Shown here one piece after another: positions 55,901 to 64,000 of a stretch of 64,000 nucleotides of DNA. This DNA comes from Medicago truncatula. Its lineage: Eukaryota > Streptophyta > Magnoliopsida > Fabales > Fabaceae. The stretch spans positions 51,457,755 to 51,521,754 of the forward strand of contig NC_053048.1 in NCBI RefSeq assembly GCF_003473485.1. Direction: 5' to 3'. How positions within the stretch are numbered: the stretch's first letter is position 1; each line of letters starts with the position of its first letter. The notes beneath the pieces are model-generated. The model was not told where the DNA came from. It ran no database searches and saw nothing but the letters and a program-made list of their open reading frames with translations. The translations under genes and the position numbers were made by a program.

Positions 55901-58120
55901 AATGAGAGGGATGTGGTGATCATGTTGGCGTGGTGGAGGTAGGCCTTGTGGGGGTTTAAAAACAGTGGGGTATTTTGATAGGAGGGCTGTAATCTCAGCG
56001 GAGCCAGAGGGGTTTTGTGTGTCTGTTGGGGTTGTAGAGTTTTGTGCTGTGGTGGGAGGATCAATGGTTTGAAATGTGAGAAGGTGTAGTGAAGCAATGG
56101 AACCGGTGTGAACATCATGGCAGAGTTGGTGGTAGGAAGCGGGAGTTGGGTTTTGTCTTAGTTCACCTTGTAAAGTTATGGTGGTGTTGTTATGGGTGAA
56201 ACTGATGTATGGGATTGAAAAATCAGCAGTAATGAGGCCGAGGGTACGCAACCATGACATGCCTAAAACGACATCCGCACCTTCAATTGGGAATAAATAG
56301 AATGGAATTTGAAACTCTTGGTTTTGAAGTGTGATTGGGACATTAGGAGAGAAGCCTTGACAAGCTAAATGAGAGTCGTTTCCAACCATTACTGACAAGT
56401 TTGGGACCGGTTGTGTGGGAAGGTTGAGGTGTGAAGCAATGCGTGGTTGAAGGATATTGTGTGTACTACCGGTGTCTAGGAGGACAGTCACACTTATGTG
56501 CCCAATATGACTTTTGAATTTAAGGGTTTGGGGTGAGAACTGGCCTGTTATGGCATGGGTCGAGAGATGGAAATAGGTGTCAGCGGAATCAGGTTCAACA
56601 GGTTCTGGTGGTGGGTCGGTGTTATCAACTTCCACTGCCGGTTCTAACTCGTCATCAACGAACAATAACAGAAAACGTCCAGTAGCACACTTGTGACCGA
56701 CTACAAACTTCTCGTCACAATTGTAACAAAGACCAAGTGCTCGACGCTCTTGTAATTGGGATTGGTTAAGCTTTCTAATTGGTAGTTTGGAAGGGGTAGG
56801 TGTGGTCTGTTTAGGATTGGGAGCAGCAGGCAGTGGTTGATTAGGCTGAGATGTGGTATTTGTTGGTGAGGGTCGTGGGGAAGAGGGTGTAGTGGGGGTT
56901 TGGAAGGGTTTTGGATATCGAGGTTTTGAATCCTTGATTTTGGATTCGATAAGTTTTGCTAGGCCAATAGCTTGGTGAATGGTTTGTGGTCGCTGAATAG
57001 CGAGTTCGTTGCGAATCTCTGGTATCAATCCGGAAAGAAAGCAGTTGAGGATTGCCTCGGGAGGGAGACCAGTGACACGGTTGCCCAGCTTTTCGAAGTG
57101 AGCTTGGTATTCCGAAACAGAGCCATGTTGTCGGAGTTTAAACAATTCTGCCTGGTGATTGGCGTAGGTGGAGGGACCGAAACGAAGTTCAAGGGATTTT
57201 GTGAAGGAAATCCAATCGAAAAGTTGGTGGTTTTGGTACATCCACTTGAACCAACTAAGAGCTTCACCCTTCATGTAAAATGAGGACATAGACATACGGT
57301 GCTCAAACGGAATTTGGTAAAAAGTGAAGAATTGTTCTGCTTGGAAAAGCCATTCCAATGGGTCAGTGCCGTCAAAAGTAGAGAGTTCAAGCTTAGGGTT
57401 ACGGATAGGGGTTGAGTGTGATGACTGTGAGTGTTGAGGGGTCGAGTTGTACGGAAAAGGGGGAAATGAGGAAAACGACGCCGGTTGAGAGGTTGTGTTA
57501 TAACTGTGGGTAGGCTGGAATGAGGTGGGTTGTGAGAGCGGCGGTGGAGGGATATAGGAATCGGAACTCAAATAGTAAGGTGGTGGGGGTATAGTTGTCA
57601 TCCTGGTGGATTGGGTGAGTAAAGGTCGTGAAGTAGATGTGAAAGGAGAGGGAAACCCGGTGAAGGAGGTGGTAGCAGGTTGGAGTTGGGAAGAAAGTGG
57701 TGTGGTGATTATAGGCCGTGAGTGTAGTGGGGTGAGTATGGTTGATGTGGGTTGGGTCTGTAGAGGAGATGAGGAAGATCTGAACTGTGAATTTGTAGAG
57801 ATAGTCGGTTGGGATTGTGATGTTTGTTGAGTGGATAGGGCGACGGGTTTAAGGAGATCAGTGAGGTAGGTTTTCAATGATTCATGGCGGCCGGCGTGGA
57901 TTTGGTCTTGGTTGTCAATTTTGGTTTGCATCAATCGTAGCTGAGATTCAAGGTGTTGGGTGGAGTGCTGGAAACGTTCATCCAGTTGTTGGTTGGAGAT
58001 TTGGAACCGTTCATCGATATGTTGATGGGTGGCTCGGATGGCGTCGTCAATGTGGAGATTTGTGGCTTGAATCGCATCATCAAAGTCTTTGGGCGGTGGA
58101 TTGGTGATTTTGGGAGGCAT
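52886..58120 (-). CDS. Ty3/gypsy gag-pol polyprotein, 1744 aa, uninterrupted
   Basis: Single frame from the ATG at 58120 to a TGA at 52886-52888. Order: coiled N-terminal repeats (DDAIxATxxHIDERFQ-like, 12-65); Ser/Pro-rich linker; gag about 243-397; Cys/His knuckle C465, C468, H476, C478; aspartic protease DTGS at 549-552; reverse transcriptase about 780-950 with FFDD 897-900; RNase H about 1035-1155 with D1045, D1107, D1150; integrase zinc site H1232, H1239, C1269, C1272 and catalytic D1302, D1362, E1398; then the HVSLLRPYHG segment. A Ser/Pro/His-rich tail follows where chromoviruses carry a chromodomain. The end motif LNLEDKIPFGADGND is still present, and the frame runs 79 nt into the 3' LTR. 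All catalytic residues present; probably competent. Confidence 0.96.
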   Translation of the reverse strand: MPPKITNPPPKDFDDAIQATNLHIDDAIRATHQHIDERFQISNQQLDERFQHSTQHLESQLRLMQTKIDNQDQIHAGRHESLKTYLTDLLKPVALSTQQTSQSQPTISTNSQFRSSSSPLQTQPTSTILTPLHSRPIITTPLSSQLQPATTSFTGFPSPFTSTSRPLLTQSTRMTTIPPPPYYLSSDSYIPPPPLSQPTSFQPTHSYNTTSQPASFSSFPPFPYNSTPQHSQSSHSTPIRNPKLELSTFDGTDPLEWLFQAEQFFTFYQIPFEHRMSMSSFYMKGEALSWFKWMYQNHQLFDWISFTKSLELRFGPSTYANHQAELFKLRQHGSVSEYQAHFEKLGNRVTGLPPEAILNCFLSGLIPEIRNELAIQRPQTIHQAIGLAKLIESKIKDSKPRYPKPFQTPTTPSSPRPSPTNTTSQPNQPLPAAPNPKQTTPTPSKLPIRKLNQSQLQERRALGLCYNCDEKFVVGHKCATGRFLLLFVDDELEPAVEVDNTDPPPEPVEPDSADTYFHLSTHAITGQFSPQTLKFKSHIGHISVTVLLDTGSTHNILQPRIASHLNLPTQPVPNLSVMVGNDSHLACQGFSPNVPITLQNQEFQIPFYLFPIEGADVVLGMSWLRTLGLITADFSIPYISFTHNNTTITLQGELRQNPTPASYHQLCHDVHTGSIASLHLLTFQTIDPPTTAQNSTTPTDTQNPSGSAEITALLSKYPTVFKPPQGLPPPRQHDHHIPLIPNTPPVNVKPYRYPHSQKDAMTTLIRDMLKDGTIIPSTSPFSSPVLLVRKKDGTWRFCVDYRALNAVTIKDRFPIPTIDELLDELGAASIFSKIDLRSGYHKIRVAPEDTHKTAFRTFDGHYEFLVMPFGLSNAPSTFQSAMNDFLRPYLRRFVLVFFDDILIYSKCLSAHLLHLSLILDLLSAHQFVAKLSKCVFAVNTVNYLGHIISVNGVAPDPEKTSAILDWPEPRSLTELRGFLGLTGFYRRFVKHYASIAAPLTDLLRGSKFAWNTTASAAFLQLKQHMTSMPVLHLPDFSKNFVIETDASAVAVGAVLSQDGHPLSFFSRRLNPRMQAASVYVREMFAITEAVKKWRQYLIGQKFHIFTDQKSLKDLMLQKIQTPEQQKWAAKLQGFNFEIYYKPGKTNQVADALSRKAETLLLLTSSSPVPTLISQLQQFYALVTEGTELAKQHLEENNEAQHYKFSKGLLYYKDRLFISAHQDLRQALLKEYHDTPASGHSGTQPTIARIAASFYWPGLHSNVKNYVKHCTVCQHNKYQTQKKLGLLQPLAIPSKVWDELTMDFITHLPSSFGHTVIWVICDRLTKFVHFIALPPKFTAEDLATRFSVEICRLHGIPSSIVSDRDPLFLSMFWKELFRVQGTTLKYSTAYHPETDGQTEVVNRTLEAYLRCFVSDHPRRWYKFLHLAEFWHNTTVHSAIQMSPFKALYGRNPPSLPDYIPGSASVPSLDLSLQNRQEILQLLKNNLTKSRKQMEEQAIKKRRDFTFSVGDLVLLKLQPYRQQTVVRRSSQKLSKRYFGPFKVLRKIGQVAYELDLPSSSRIHLVVHVSLLRPYHGDDPIKHFTPLPNPDQPNTGNMISEPAEIFGQGENTQDHSRPLEANNVLVTKDLSTSPSTITFQCPSTSHSSLPLDPTNFFPKSLSGPSIQDIGKQLDHTSPPVHTSPLPRATHDPQSSQSSRSNHSLPPGELNLEDKIPFGADGNDSNQIHKRKTSKRESKTPGWLKSFY

Positions 58121-58146
58121 TGGGATTCAAGTAATGAAAGCACCAA

Positions 58147-58458
58147 TGATAGATTATTGTTCAGGAAATAACTAGATCTAAGCTGCAAGGAAGATAAACA
58201 ACAGAGACAATTAAAAAGCTGCATTCAATATTCTTCTTATTCCAATCATTGGCATACAGTGACCTATATATAGCTAGGTTAAGTTGTTGCCTCATAATGG
58301 GCTTGGACCTTACAAACAAATGCTAGAAGATAGAGATAATAAGTCAAGTAATAATTTGATAGCTGCGCCCCCCTTAATATCAGTAAAAACTTTTCAACCA
58401 TCCTGGTGTTTTGCTCTCTCTCTTAGATGTTCTCCTCTTGTGAATTTGGTTGCTATCA
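58147..58458 (-). repeat. 5' LTR of the Ty3/gypsy element
   Basis: 312 bp, TG...CA ends, followed on its outer side by the target duplication GTAAG. Contains TATATATAGC on the plus strand near 58264. Confidence 0.95.
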
Positions 58459-58463
58459 GTAAG

Positions 58464-59014
58464 CATAATTTCAGTCATCAAAAAAATCACCTAAACAACT
58501 TGCTATACAAGTACAAATTAAGTAGACCACTTCAATTCTGAATGGAATAGTTTTTATACTTACCTTACGATCGAACTCCAAATTATCAGAGCGAGAATCA
58601 AAGGGTTAACACCAAAATAAAATAAAACATAAAGAAATTAAATAGACAATAATAAGTTGGTAGTTTCTGGTTTAACATATGTAGATGTAGATATATTTAT
58701 AAACAAAGAGTCGTTAAATTTATTACTTCTTACATTATTGTCGCATGAATTCCAACTATGGTAAAGTCTTGTACTAATGTTATGCTACTTTCTCATAGAT
58801 ATACTGATGAAGCATTGATGTGATGTTGGATGAAAAATTGGAAGATTAAATATCAAGTAATTATACTTTGATCTAATATTGTGTGAATTGAAAAAATAGA
58901 GTGTGGGAATCCCATATAAAATAGAACACACATATTAGTAGTGTTTAAATTGTCGTTTTTTTTTTTTTTTGTCAGGGTAAATTGTGGTATTTAATTTTAA
59001 ATATTTGATAATGA
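58464..59014. other. Intergenic, no gene recognised
   Basis: AT-rich sequence between the retrotransposon and the next MITE. Confidence 0.5.
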
Positions 59015-59270
59015 TAAAAATAAGACTGGTGCTAGTCACACCTAAAAAAAAAACAAGTTACACCCAAATTTATTTAAAATTTTACAATAATACCAAAATT
59101 GCCCTCTTCATGTAAATTTTTTAAAAACCCATCTTTTATGATCATTCTGAACCCTTACCCCCTTTCATCCACAAATCACCATAGATGTGCAACCAATATC
59201 TAAATCAACATCTTTGTTATTGATCTGTACTATATTCATAAAGGTTAGTGAGTTTCATGAATTTTATTTT

Positions 59271-59605
59271 GGCTAAAATATGGTTTTAGTCCCTGCAAAT
59301 ATGCCTCGTTTTGGTTTTAGTCCCTGGTAAAAAAAATTTGTTTTTGGTCCCTGCAAAAATTTTTGTTTTTGAAAATAGTCTCTGACCCCACTTTTGTTAT
59401 GATTTGCATACGTGGCACATTATAAGTGAACCAATTTTGTAGTTTTTGGTCCCTGCAAAATATTTTGTTTTTAAAAAAGGTCCCTGCAAAATTTTTTGTT
59501 TTTGAAAATAGTCCCTAGGGACTATTTTCAAAAACAATTTTTTTTTTACCAGGGACTAAAACCAAAACGAGGCATATTTGCAGGGACTAAAACCATATTT
59601 TAGCC
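59271..59605. mobile_element. Nested Mutator-type foldback MITE
   Basis: Inverted ends GGCTAAAATATGGTTTTAGTC (first part) and its exact inverse, with perfect 9-bp target duplication TTTTATTTT (59262-59270 and 59606-59614). 335 bp, arms of repeated 'GTCCCTGCAAA' blocks. Confidence 0.93.
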
Positions 59606-59685
59606 TTTTATTTTCGATGAGTTTCTATTTGTTTATTGTTTGTTTTGGTATGAGATATGCCTGTCAATTTGATTTTAAGTGAGAG

Positions 59686-60052
59686 GTTAGTGTAAATTAA
59701 GTTTACGTGTATGTATATAAAAGGGGTTAGTGTAGTTTACATATGTAGGTTAATGTAAATTCAAGTTTACGTATGTAGGTTAATGTAAATTCAAGTTTAC
59801 GTATGTTCAATTTAGGTTAGTGTAAATTCAGTTTACTTACATTCAATCTAGGTTAATGTAAATTAAGTTTACTTATGTTCAATTTAGGTTAATGTAAATT
59901 TAGTTTACGTATGTATATAAGAGGTTAGTGTAAATTAAGTTTACTTATGTTCAATCTAGGTTAATGTAAATTCAGTTTACTTATGTTCAATTTAGGTTAA
60001 TGTAAATTAAGTTTACTTATGTTCAATTTACGTTAATGTAAATTTAGTTGAT
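59686..60052. repeat. Minisatellite, about 36-bp unit, roughly 9-10 copies
   Basis: Consensus reads GGTTAATGTAAATT(A/C)AGTTTAC followed by TTATGTTCAATTTA. Units vary in length, with TATGTATATAA(A/G) inserts. Each unit contains the near-palindrome GTAAATT-AGTTTAC. The array is confined to the 59024-60135 element. Confidence 0.9.
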
Positions 60053-60144
60053 TTGAAATTTTTATTTTAGTTAAAGGGTATATTAGTCATTCTGAGGTGT
60101 AACTTGTTGTTTTTGGGGTGTGACTAGCACCAGTCTAAAAATAA

Positions 60145-60636
60145 TAGTAATTATTATTTTATTTGAGAATATCACTTTCCATAAATTTAGCTTACGGTGG
60201 TTGTGATAAGAATAATAATTTAATTATTTGTTTTTTTTTATCCTATCCACAAGTGTTGTTAAACTGATTGATGGATAAATTCCATTTTAATCTTATCCAT
60301 TAGAGTAACTGCTGTCGCAATTTTTGCTAAAACAGTTAAAAAATTTCTATATAAATAGAGGATTCCACTTAGTTCAAAAACACACTGAAATTCACGGTTG
60401 ATGTTTCCTGTGTTTTTTCCTCTCTTCTCTCTCCTTCGACTTGTGTTGACAAGTCCTTCTCCTTTTTCTACTTCTTTATGTCCCTTCAGAATTAAGAGTG
60501 TTCTTAAGACCATATTATTCCTTGTCGGTATATTGATCCTTCGAAATCAATAATGGTCTTAAGAGCATAGTCCCTTCGATAATTCATTCTCTTCGGAATA
60601 AATAATGTTTTAAGATCATAGTCCCTTTTCGATATA
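60145..60636. other. Intergenic, short dispersed repeats
   Basis: Contains irregular repeats of a 'GGTCTTAAGA.CATAGTCCCTT' motif at about 60490-60630. No gene. Confidence 0.4.
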
Positions 60637-60929
60637 CTCCCTCCGTCCCTAAATATATGAGACTTTTGCCAAAATTGCGGAGATTAAGAAAGTGGGTTGT
60701 AGTATTAAATTGGTATACAATTACTATTGTTTTACAATTTTATCCTTAAGAGAGAGAGTTAATTTATGTTTTCAATATAATATTTATTGTTGATTGAAGA
60801 AAAAGATGCAAAATAAGTAAGGGTATGTTGGTAAAGAAATAATTAATGTACTTGGAAATATCAAAGGGGTCTTATAAAAAGGGACAAATTATTTTTTCAA
60901 AATGGTCTTATAATTAGGGACGGAGGGAG
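60637..60929. mobile_element. Stowaway-like MITE
   Basis: Ends CTCCCTCCGTCCCTAAATAT and (inverted) CTCCCTCCGTCCCTAATTAT, TA-flanked at 60635-60636 and 60930-60931. Non-coding, 293 bp. Confidence 0.9.
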
Positions 60930-60931
60930 TA

Positions 60932-61689
60932 ATAAGAATGATCTTAAACATATACATTCTTCTTCAATTCATGGAAAAGTTAGATGTTAGAATGGTCGTA
61001 GCACCATATTTGAGTGGTTGAAATACCATATTGATATTTGGAGAAGTTAAAAATTAGAATGGTGGTAACACCATATTTGAGTGGTCTCAACAACATAACA
61101 GAATGGTAACAATGTCATATTAAAGTGGTTTCAGTATTAAAAGTGTGGTCTTAGTACCATATTGAAGGTGTAATTCTCGAACGGTTTTCTACAGTGCAGA
61201 AGTTAACCGCACAGTTGCAGCTGAGCTTGTTTTATCCTGGAGGCGGCGTGGTTGATAGTCTGTCTTGCACAATTTTGGACAGTGCCACAAAACGTCTTAA
61301 AGAGAGCAATCTGGTCGTGACTCAACCTAGTAACAACTTCGGTAGATAATAGAATTTGGAAATACAAAAACAACATATACAGGTAATGTTAACTTGTGTT
61401 CTTATGACACATGTTAATGATTACACATATAGCAAAAATTGATTGAGAAAAAATCATTTTAAAATTTTGAGAAATAAATTGACACAATTGAAGGATCAAA
61501 ATGTGTGTTTATCTCTTTTGAAATCTAAAGGTTTGTGCAATGCTACACCTTGTGGATCTACACATTGAAAATTGAACACAGACAAAGTGATGAGACATAC
61601 ATTGATTTCATCCAATAAAAAAGTGAGTGCTAGAGAGAGTGTTGAAAAGTAAGTGTTGTTAGCTTTACTCATGGATCCATTTACGATAA
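60932..61689. other. Intergenic, irregular repeats and an unassigned GC-richer patch
   Basis: About 60980-61170 has degenerate repeats of 'GGT.GTA.CACCATATT.GAGTGGT'. About 61190-61340 is GC-richer and may be a gene or retroelement scrap, but no protein match is recognised. Confidence 0.35.
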
Positions 61690-61873
61690 GAGAAATGATA
61701 TTCGTACAACCATTTTGTGACAACTTTTGTACAACTTTCTCTTTCATACTCACATGATGTTCTTATTCTCTCTCTTCCTTTTTTTCTCCCCATTGTTTTT
61801 GACCAATAAGAAAAGAGAAAAACAAAGTTGTCACTAAAGTTGTCATAAAATGGATGTACAAATATCATTGCTC
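61690..61873. mobile_element. Mutator-type MITE, 185-bp family
   Basis: 9-bp direct repeat TTACGATAA at 61681-61689 and 61874-61882. Inverted ends GAGAAATGATATTCGTAC and GAGCAATGATATTTGTAC. Same family as 45539-45721. Confidence 0.88.
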
Positions 61874-62455
61874 TTACGATAAATAGCACCCAATTCAAAA
61901 TAGGTAAAACTTTCAAACTATCAATGTAAGTAATAGTCAAATACATCTTGTCATCCAATAAGTAAATTAATTGTATCAGGTTATTAATTTTTAAGTTTTT
62001 TTGTTTTAGATAGATGCTTTAAGTCTCATTGCATGCGCAACGTTGGCCTTTTTTACAGTCATGTAATTTTTGTTTTTTAATGGAGTTGTAGCTTTTGTAC
62101 AACTTTCTCTTTCATACTCACATGATGTTCTTATTCTCTCTCTTCCTTTTTTTCTCCCCATTGTTTTTGACCAATAAGAAAAGAGAAAAACAAAGTTGTC
62201 ACTAAAGTTGTCATAAAATGGATGTACAAATATCATTGCTCTTACGATAAATAGCACCCAATTCAAAATAGGTAAAACTTTCAAACTATCAATGTAAGTA
62301 ATAGTCAAATACATCTTGTCATCCAATAAGTAAATTAATTGTATCAGGTTATTAATTTTTAAGTTTTTTTGTTTTAGATAGATGCTTTAAGTCTCATTGC
62401 ATGCGCAACGTTGGCCTTTTTTACAGTCATGTAATTTTTGTTTTTTAATGGAGTT
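61724..62455. repeat. Perfect direct duplication, 364-bp unit x2
   Basis: Copy 1 is 61724-62087 and copy 2 is 62092-62455, separated by GTAG. By eye they are identical, including the open minus-strand frames they contain. Copy 1 starts inside the 61690-61873 MITE, so copy 2 carries a MITE lacking its left end. The duplication therefore happened after the MITE insertion and is very recent, or is an assembly artefact. Confidence 0.93.
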
Positions 62456-62667
62456 AAAGAGAAACTCAAAAAATGGCAACGGAGTGCGCATGTAATATGA
62501 CTTAAATTGCCTATATGAAGAAAATAAACTTAAAGGATTAATAAAATTAAACAGAACGAAAGATTTATTTTGCGCAAGTGATAAGTAAACAACACTATTA
62601 TGAATGGGAGTAATAAGTAATTCCTAAAAACTGAGATTATGTACGTATACTTTGTTTGTGGATGTAG

Positions 62668-63300
62668 GTTTTCCAGTTTGCTTATAAATATAGGGGATCC
62701 TACAGCAATAGCTTGAAGCCTGTTGTATCAGGTAAAGTTCTGATATTCCTATGTGCACATTTGCTATTTTATTTTGTAGGAAAATACTCAAAAACACTAT
62801 ATTGATTGCTTTGAAAATATGTCGGGATGAGTTGTTGTGGGGTGCTGCTTGGCTTCACAAGGCCACTAAGAACCTAATGTACTTAAACTACATTAAGGTT
62901 AATGGACAGATACATGGGGCTGATGTGACTGATAATACCTTTGGATGGGATAACAAACATGCTGGAGCAAGGATACTCCTTTCTAAGGTCCAAAATTTCC
63001 ATTTTCCATTATCTTAATTGCACATTAAAAACACTTTCATTTCATACTCACAATGGTGCTTTTGATTTTAGGAATTTCTAGTTCAGAAAGTGGAATCCCT
63101 TTATGCTACAAGGGTCATGCAGACAATTTTATATGTTCTGCTATCCCTGGAGACTCTCTCTTCCTCCCAATATACACCAGGTGAGTGAGGTTCCATTTTC
63201 ATCTTTCTCTTAATTACTCTCTCTCTCCCAATGATCTCAAGTCTCAACTGTGTGCTGTGGTCAAATTTCAGGTGGGCTTTTTGTTGTGAATTCGTTGAGA
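62668..63300 (+). pseudogene. GH9 endo-beta-1,4-glucanase fragment, broken
   Basis: Glycoside hydrolase family 9 enzymes cut beta-1,4-glucan and act in wall remodelling. Exon-like pieces with GT/AG borders: 62668-62731 (VFQFAYKYRGSYSNSLKPVV), 62780-62987 (DELLWGAAWLHKATKN, then YLNYIKVNGQI, FGWDNKHAGARILLSK), 63072-63180 (FLVQKVESL, then in other frames YKGHADNFICSAIPGD and SSQYTPG), and a start at 63272 (GGLF). This matches the middle of plant GH9 proteins. The N-terminal catalytic part and the C-terminal active-site region are absent. An in-frame stop near 62804 and at least two frameshifts in the third exon show that it is a pseudogene. The end is cut by the LTR-like sequence from about 63330. 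Confidence 0.85.
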
Positions 63301-63329
63301 AAAACACACCAATAAAAAACTTGATGCGT

Positions 63330-64000
63330 GGAGCAAATTAATGTGCAATTAAGATAAAAGGAATCAAAGCAAGCGGGTAGCAAATAATCCAAAACAAAAG
63401 TAAACAGCAAGAGATAAAAGGAAGAAGAAGAATAACACAAGAATTTGTTTACCCAGTTCGGTCTAATGATGACCTAGTCTAGGGAGAGAGCAGCTCTCCG
63501 TTCCCCTATAATGATATGAGTTTCTTTACAAAGAGATATTGAGTTACAAGAATCAGTCTTCAAACCTAATTCTACCCAAGTCCCAGCCTCTTCCCGTGAC
63601 CAAGAGACTCAATCCTAATAGTGCTTTGTTCAAGGTGAATCAAAACAATCCCAACCCCTAGTGTTGTTGCAAAGAAAATTCTCTATAAACCCTAGTTTGT
63701 ATGTTGGTTTCTAAACCCTGTTTTTCTACACACTTTATCATCTTATACAAGGCTTATATTTATAGTGGAAAGTAAACCCTTAAAAAACTGAAACAAATCT
63801 TTACTGAAAATACGTTTTAAAAATATCTTCAGCGCGTCCATCGTGGCACGATGCGGCTTCATCGTGGCACGAAAATTCCAGTAGCTTCCTCAGAATCTTG
63901 CTTCAACAATCGTGGCGCGATGCTTCTCCATCGTGGCACAATTCTCCAGAATTTTGATTTTAAGTTAACTCTCACACTTTTGTTCAAGATGAATGATAGT
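63330..64000 (-). mobile_element. LTR-like sequence, partial, running off the window
   Basis: On the minus strand it contains a TATAAATATAAGCC promoter-like box (about 63755), then ACTGGGTAAACAAATTCTTGTG, a signature common near the 3' end of plant copia LTRs, and an AT-rich end near TTTGCTCCACGCATC. Upstream (U3-like) it holds four copies of a CATCGTGGCACGATG motif. The outer end and internal domain lie beyond 64000, so the class is inferred. Confidence 0.45.
63839..63942. repeat. Four copies of a near-palindromic CATCGTGGCACGATG motif
   Basis: Copies at 63839-63853 (CATCGTGGCACGATG), 63860-63872 (CATCGTGGCACGA), 63908-63922 (AATCGTGGCGCGATG) and 63929-63942 (CATCGTGGCACAAT). They are GC-rich against an AT-rich background. 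Confidence 0.85.

Larger units (their letters stand above)
52653..58458 (-). mobile_element. Complete Ty3/gypsy LTR retrotransposon
   Basis: 5806-bp element. LTRs at 52653-52964 and 58147-58458, both 312 bp, with TG...CA ends (TGATAGATTATTG...GTTGCTATCA). Perfect 5-bp target duplication GTAAG at 52648-52652 and 58459-58463. I count two differences between the LTRs (C/T near 52790 and T/C near 52938), so it is a young insertion. One open frame encodes gag-pol. Size, short LTRs and protein motifs fit a chromovirus of the Reina type, but no chromodomain is visible. The candidate primer-binding site after the 5' LTR is TTGGTGCTTTCATTACTTG; I could not name the tRNA. Confidence 0.96.
59024..60135. 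mobile_element. Mutator-type MITE with nested MITE and minisatellite
   Basis: Inverted ends GACTGGTGCTAGTCACACC at both sides, perfect 9-bp target duplication TAAAAATAA (59015-59023 and 60136-60144). Subterminal AACAAGTTACACC is also paired. The 1112-bp interior has no transposase. It holds the element 59271-59605 and the 36-bp repeat array. Confidence 0.93.

Noticed and set aside
53719-57267. Several frames within 52886-58120 on both strands
   Set aside because: Shadows of the retrotransposon gag-pol frame.
61665-62326. Two identical minus-strand frames beginning MDDKMYLTITYIDS
   Set aside because: They lie across a MITE and its tandem copy; identity is explained by the duplication, and no family is recognised.
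1-64000. CRISPR arrays, operons, bacterial-type promoters, rRNA genes
   Set aside because: None present; the window is plant nuclear DNA.

Overview
The window is plant nuclear DNA, very AT-rich, with spliced genes, long introns and a dense layer of class I and class II transposable elements. Gene families (ATL RING-H2, PMEI/PME cluster, FBD-type F-box, GH9 endoglucanase remnant), tRNA-derived SINE heads and the repeat families all fit a dicot. A legume of the Medicago/clover type is my best guess, but that is an inference from repeat style, not a proof.

Layout. 1-6.3 kb: repeats plus the 5' remnant of a hAT-derived zinc-finger gene on the minus strand. 6.4-7.0 kb: an intronless ATL-type RING-H2 E3 ligase (+). 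7.5-10.0 kb: a foldback element split by two successive insertions. 11.9-12.5 kb: an intronless pectin methylesterase/invertase inhibitor (+). 13.9-16.3, 24.5-27.5 and 38.7-40.6 kb: three paralogous two-exon type-II pectin methylesterases (PME, with PMEI pro-region), all on the minus strand and spaced 11-13 kb apart. 44.1-49.1 kb: a fourth, more divergent three-exon PME on the plus strand, head-to-head with the third. Between these lie a copia-type LTR, a hAT element, a 1.6-kb mariner with a truncated transposase, several mariner-terminus (Stowaway-like) MITEs, Mutator-type foldback MITEs with 9-10 bp target duplications, and LINE and copia scraps. 50.7-52.2 kb: a frameshifted F-box/LRR/FBD gene (-). 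52.65-58.46 kb: a complete, young Ty3/gypsy retrotransposon with 312-bp LTRs, a 5-bp target duplication and one open 1744-codon gag-pol frame (-). 59.0-62.5 kb: nested MITEs, a 36-bp minisatellite and a perfect 364-bp direct duplication. 62.7-63.3 kb: a broken GH9 endoglucanase fragment (+), followed by an LTR-like sequence running off the window.

How the genes relate. The PMEs de-esterify cell-wall homogalacturonan, and PMEI proteins inhibit them, so the locus holds four enzymes, each with its own PMEI-like pro-region, plus one free-standing inhibitor-family gene. All four PMEs keep the active-site residues. Three keep the basic (R)RKLL processing motif between pro-region and enzyme; the third (38.7-40.6 kb) has lost it. 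Exon boundaries below were worked out by hand from GT/AG sites and reading frame, and each PME model gives a complete open frame.
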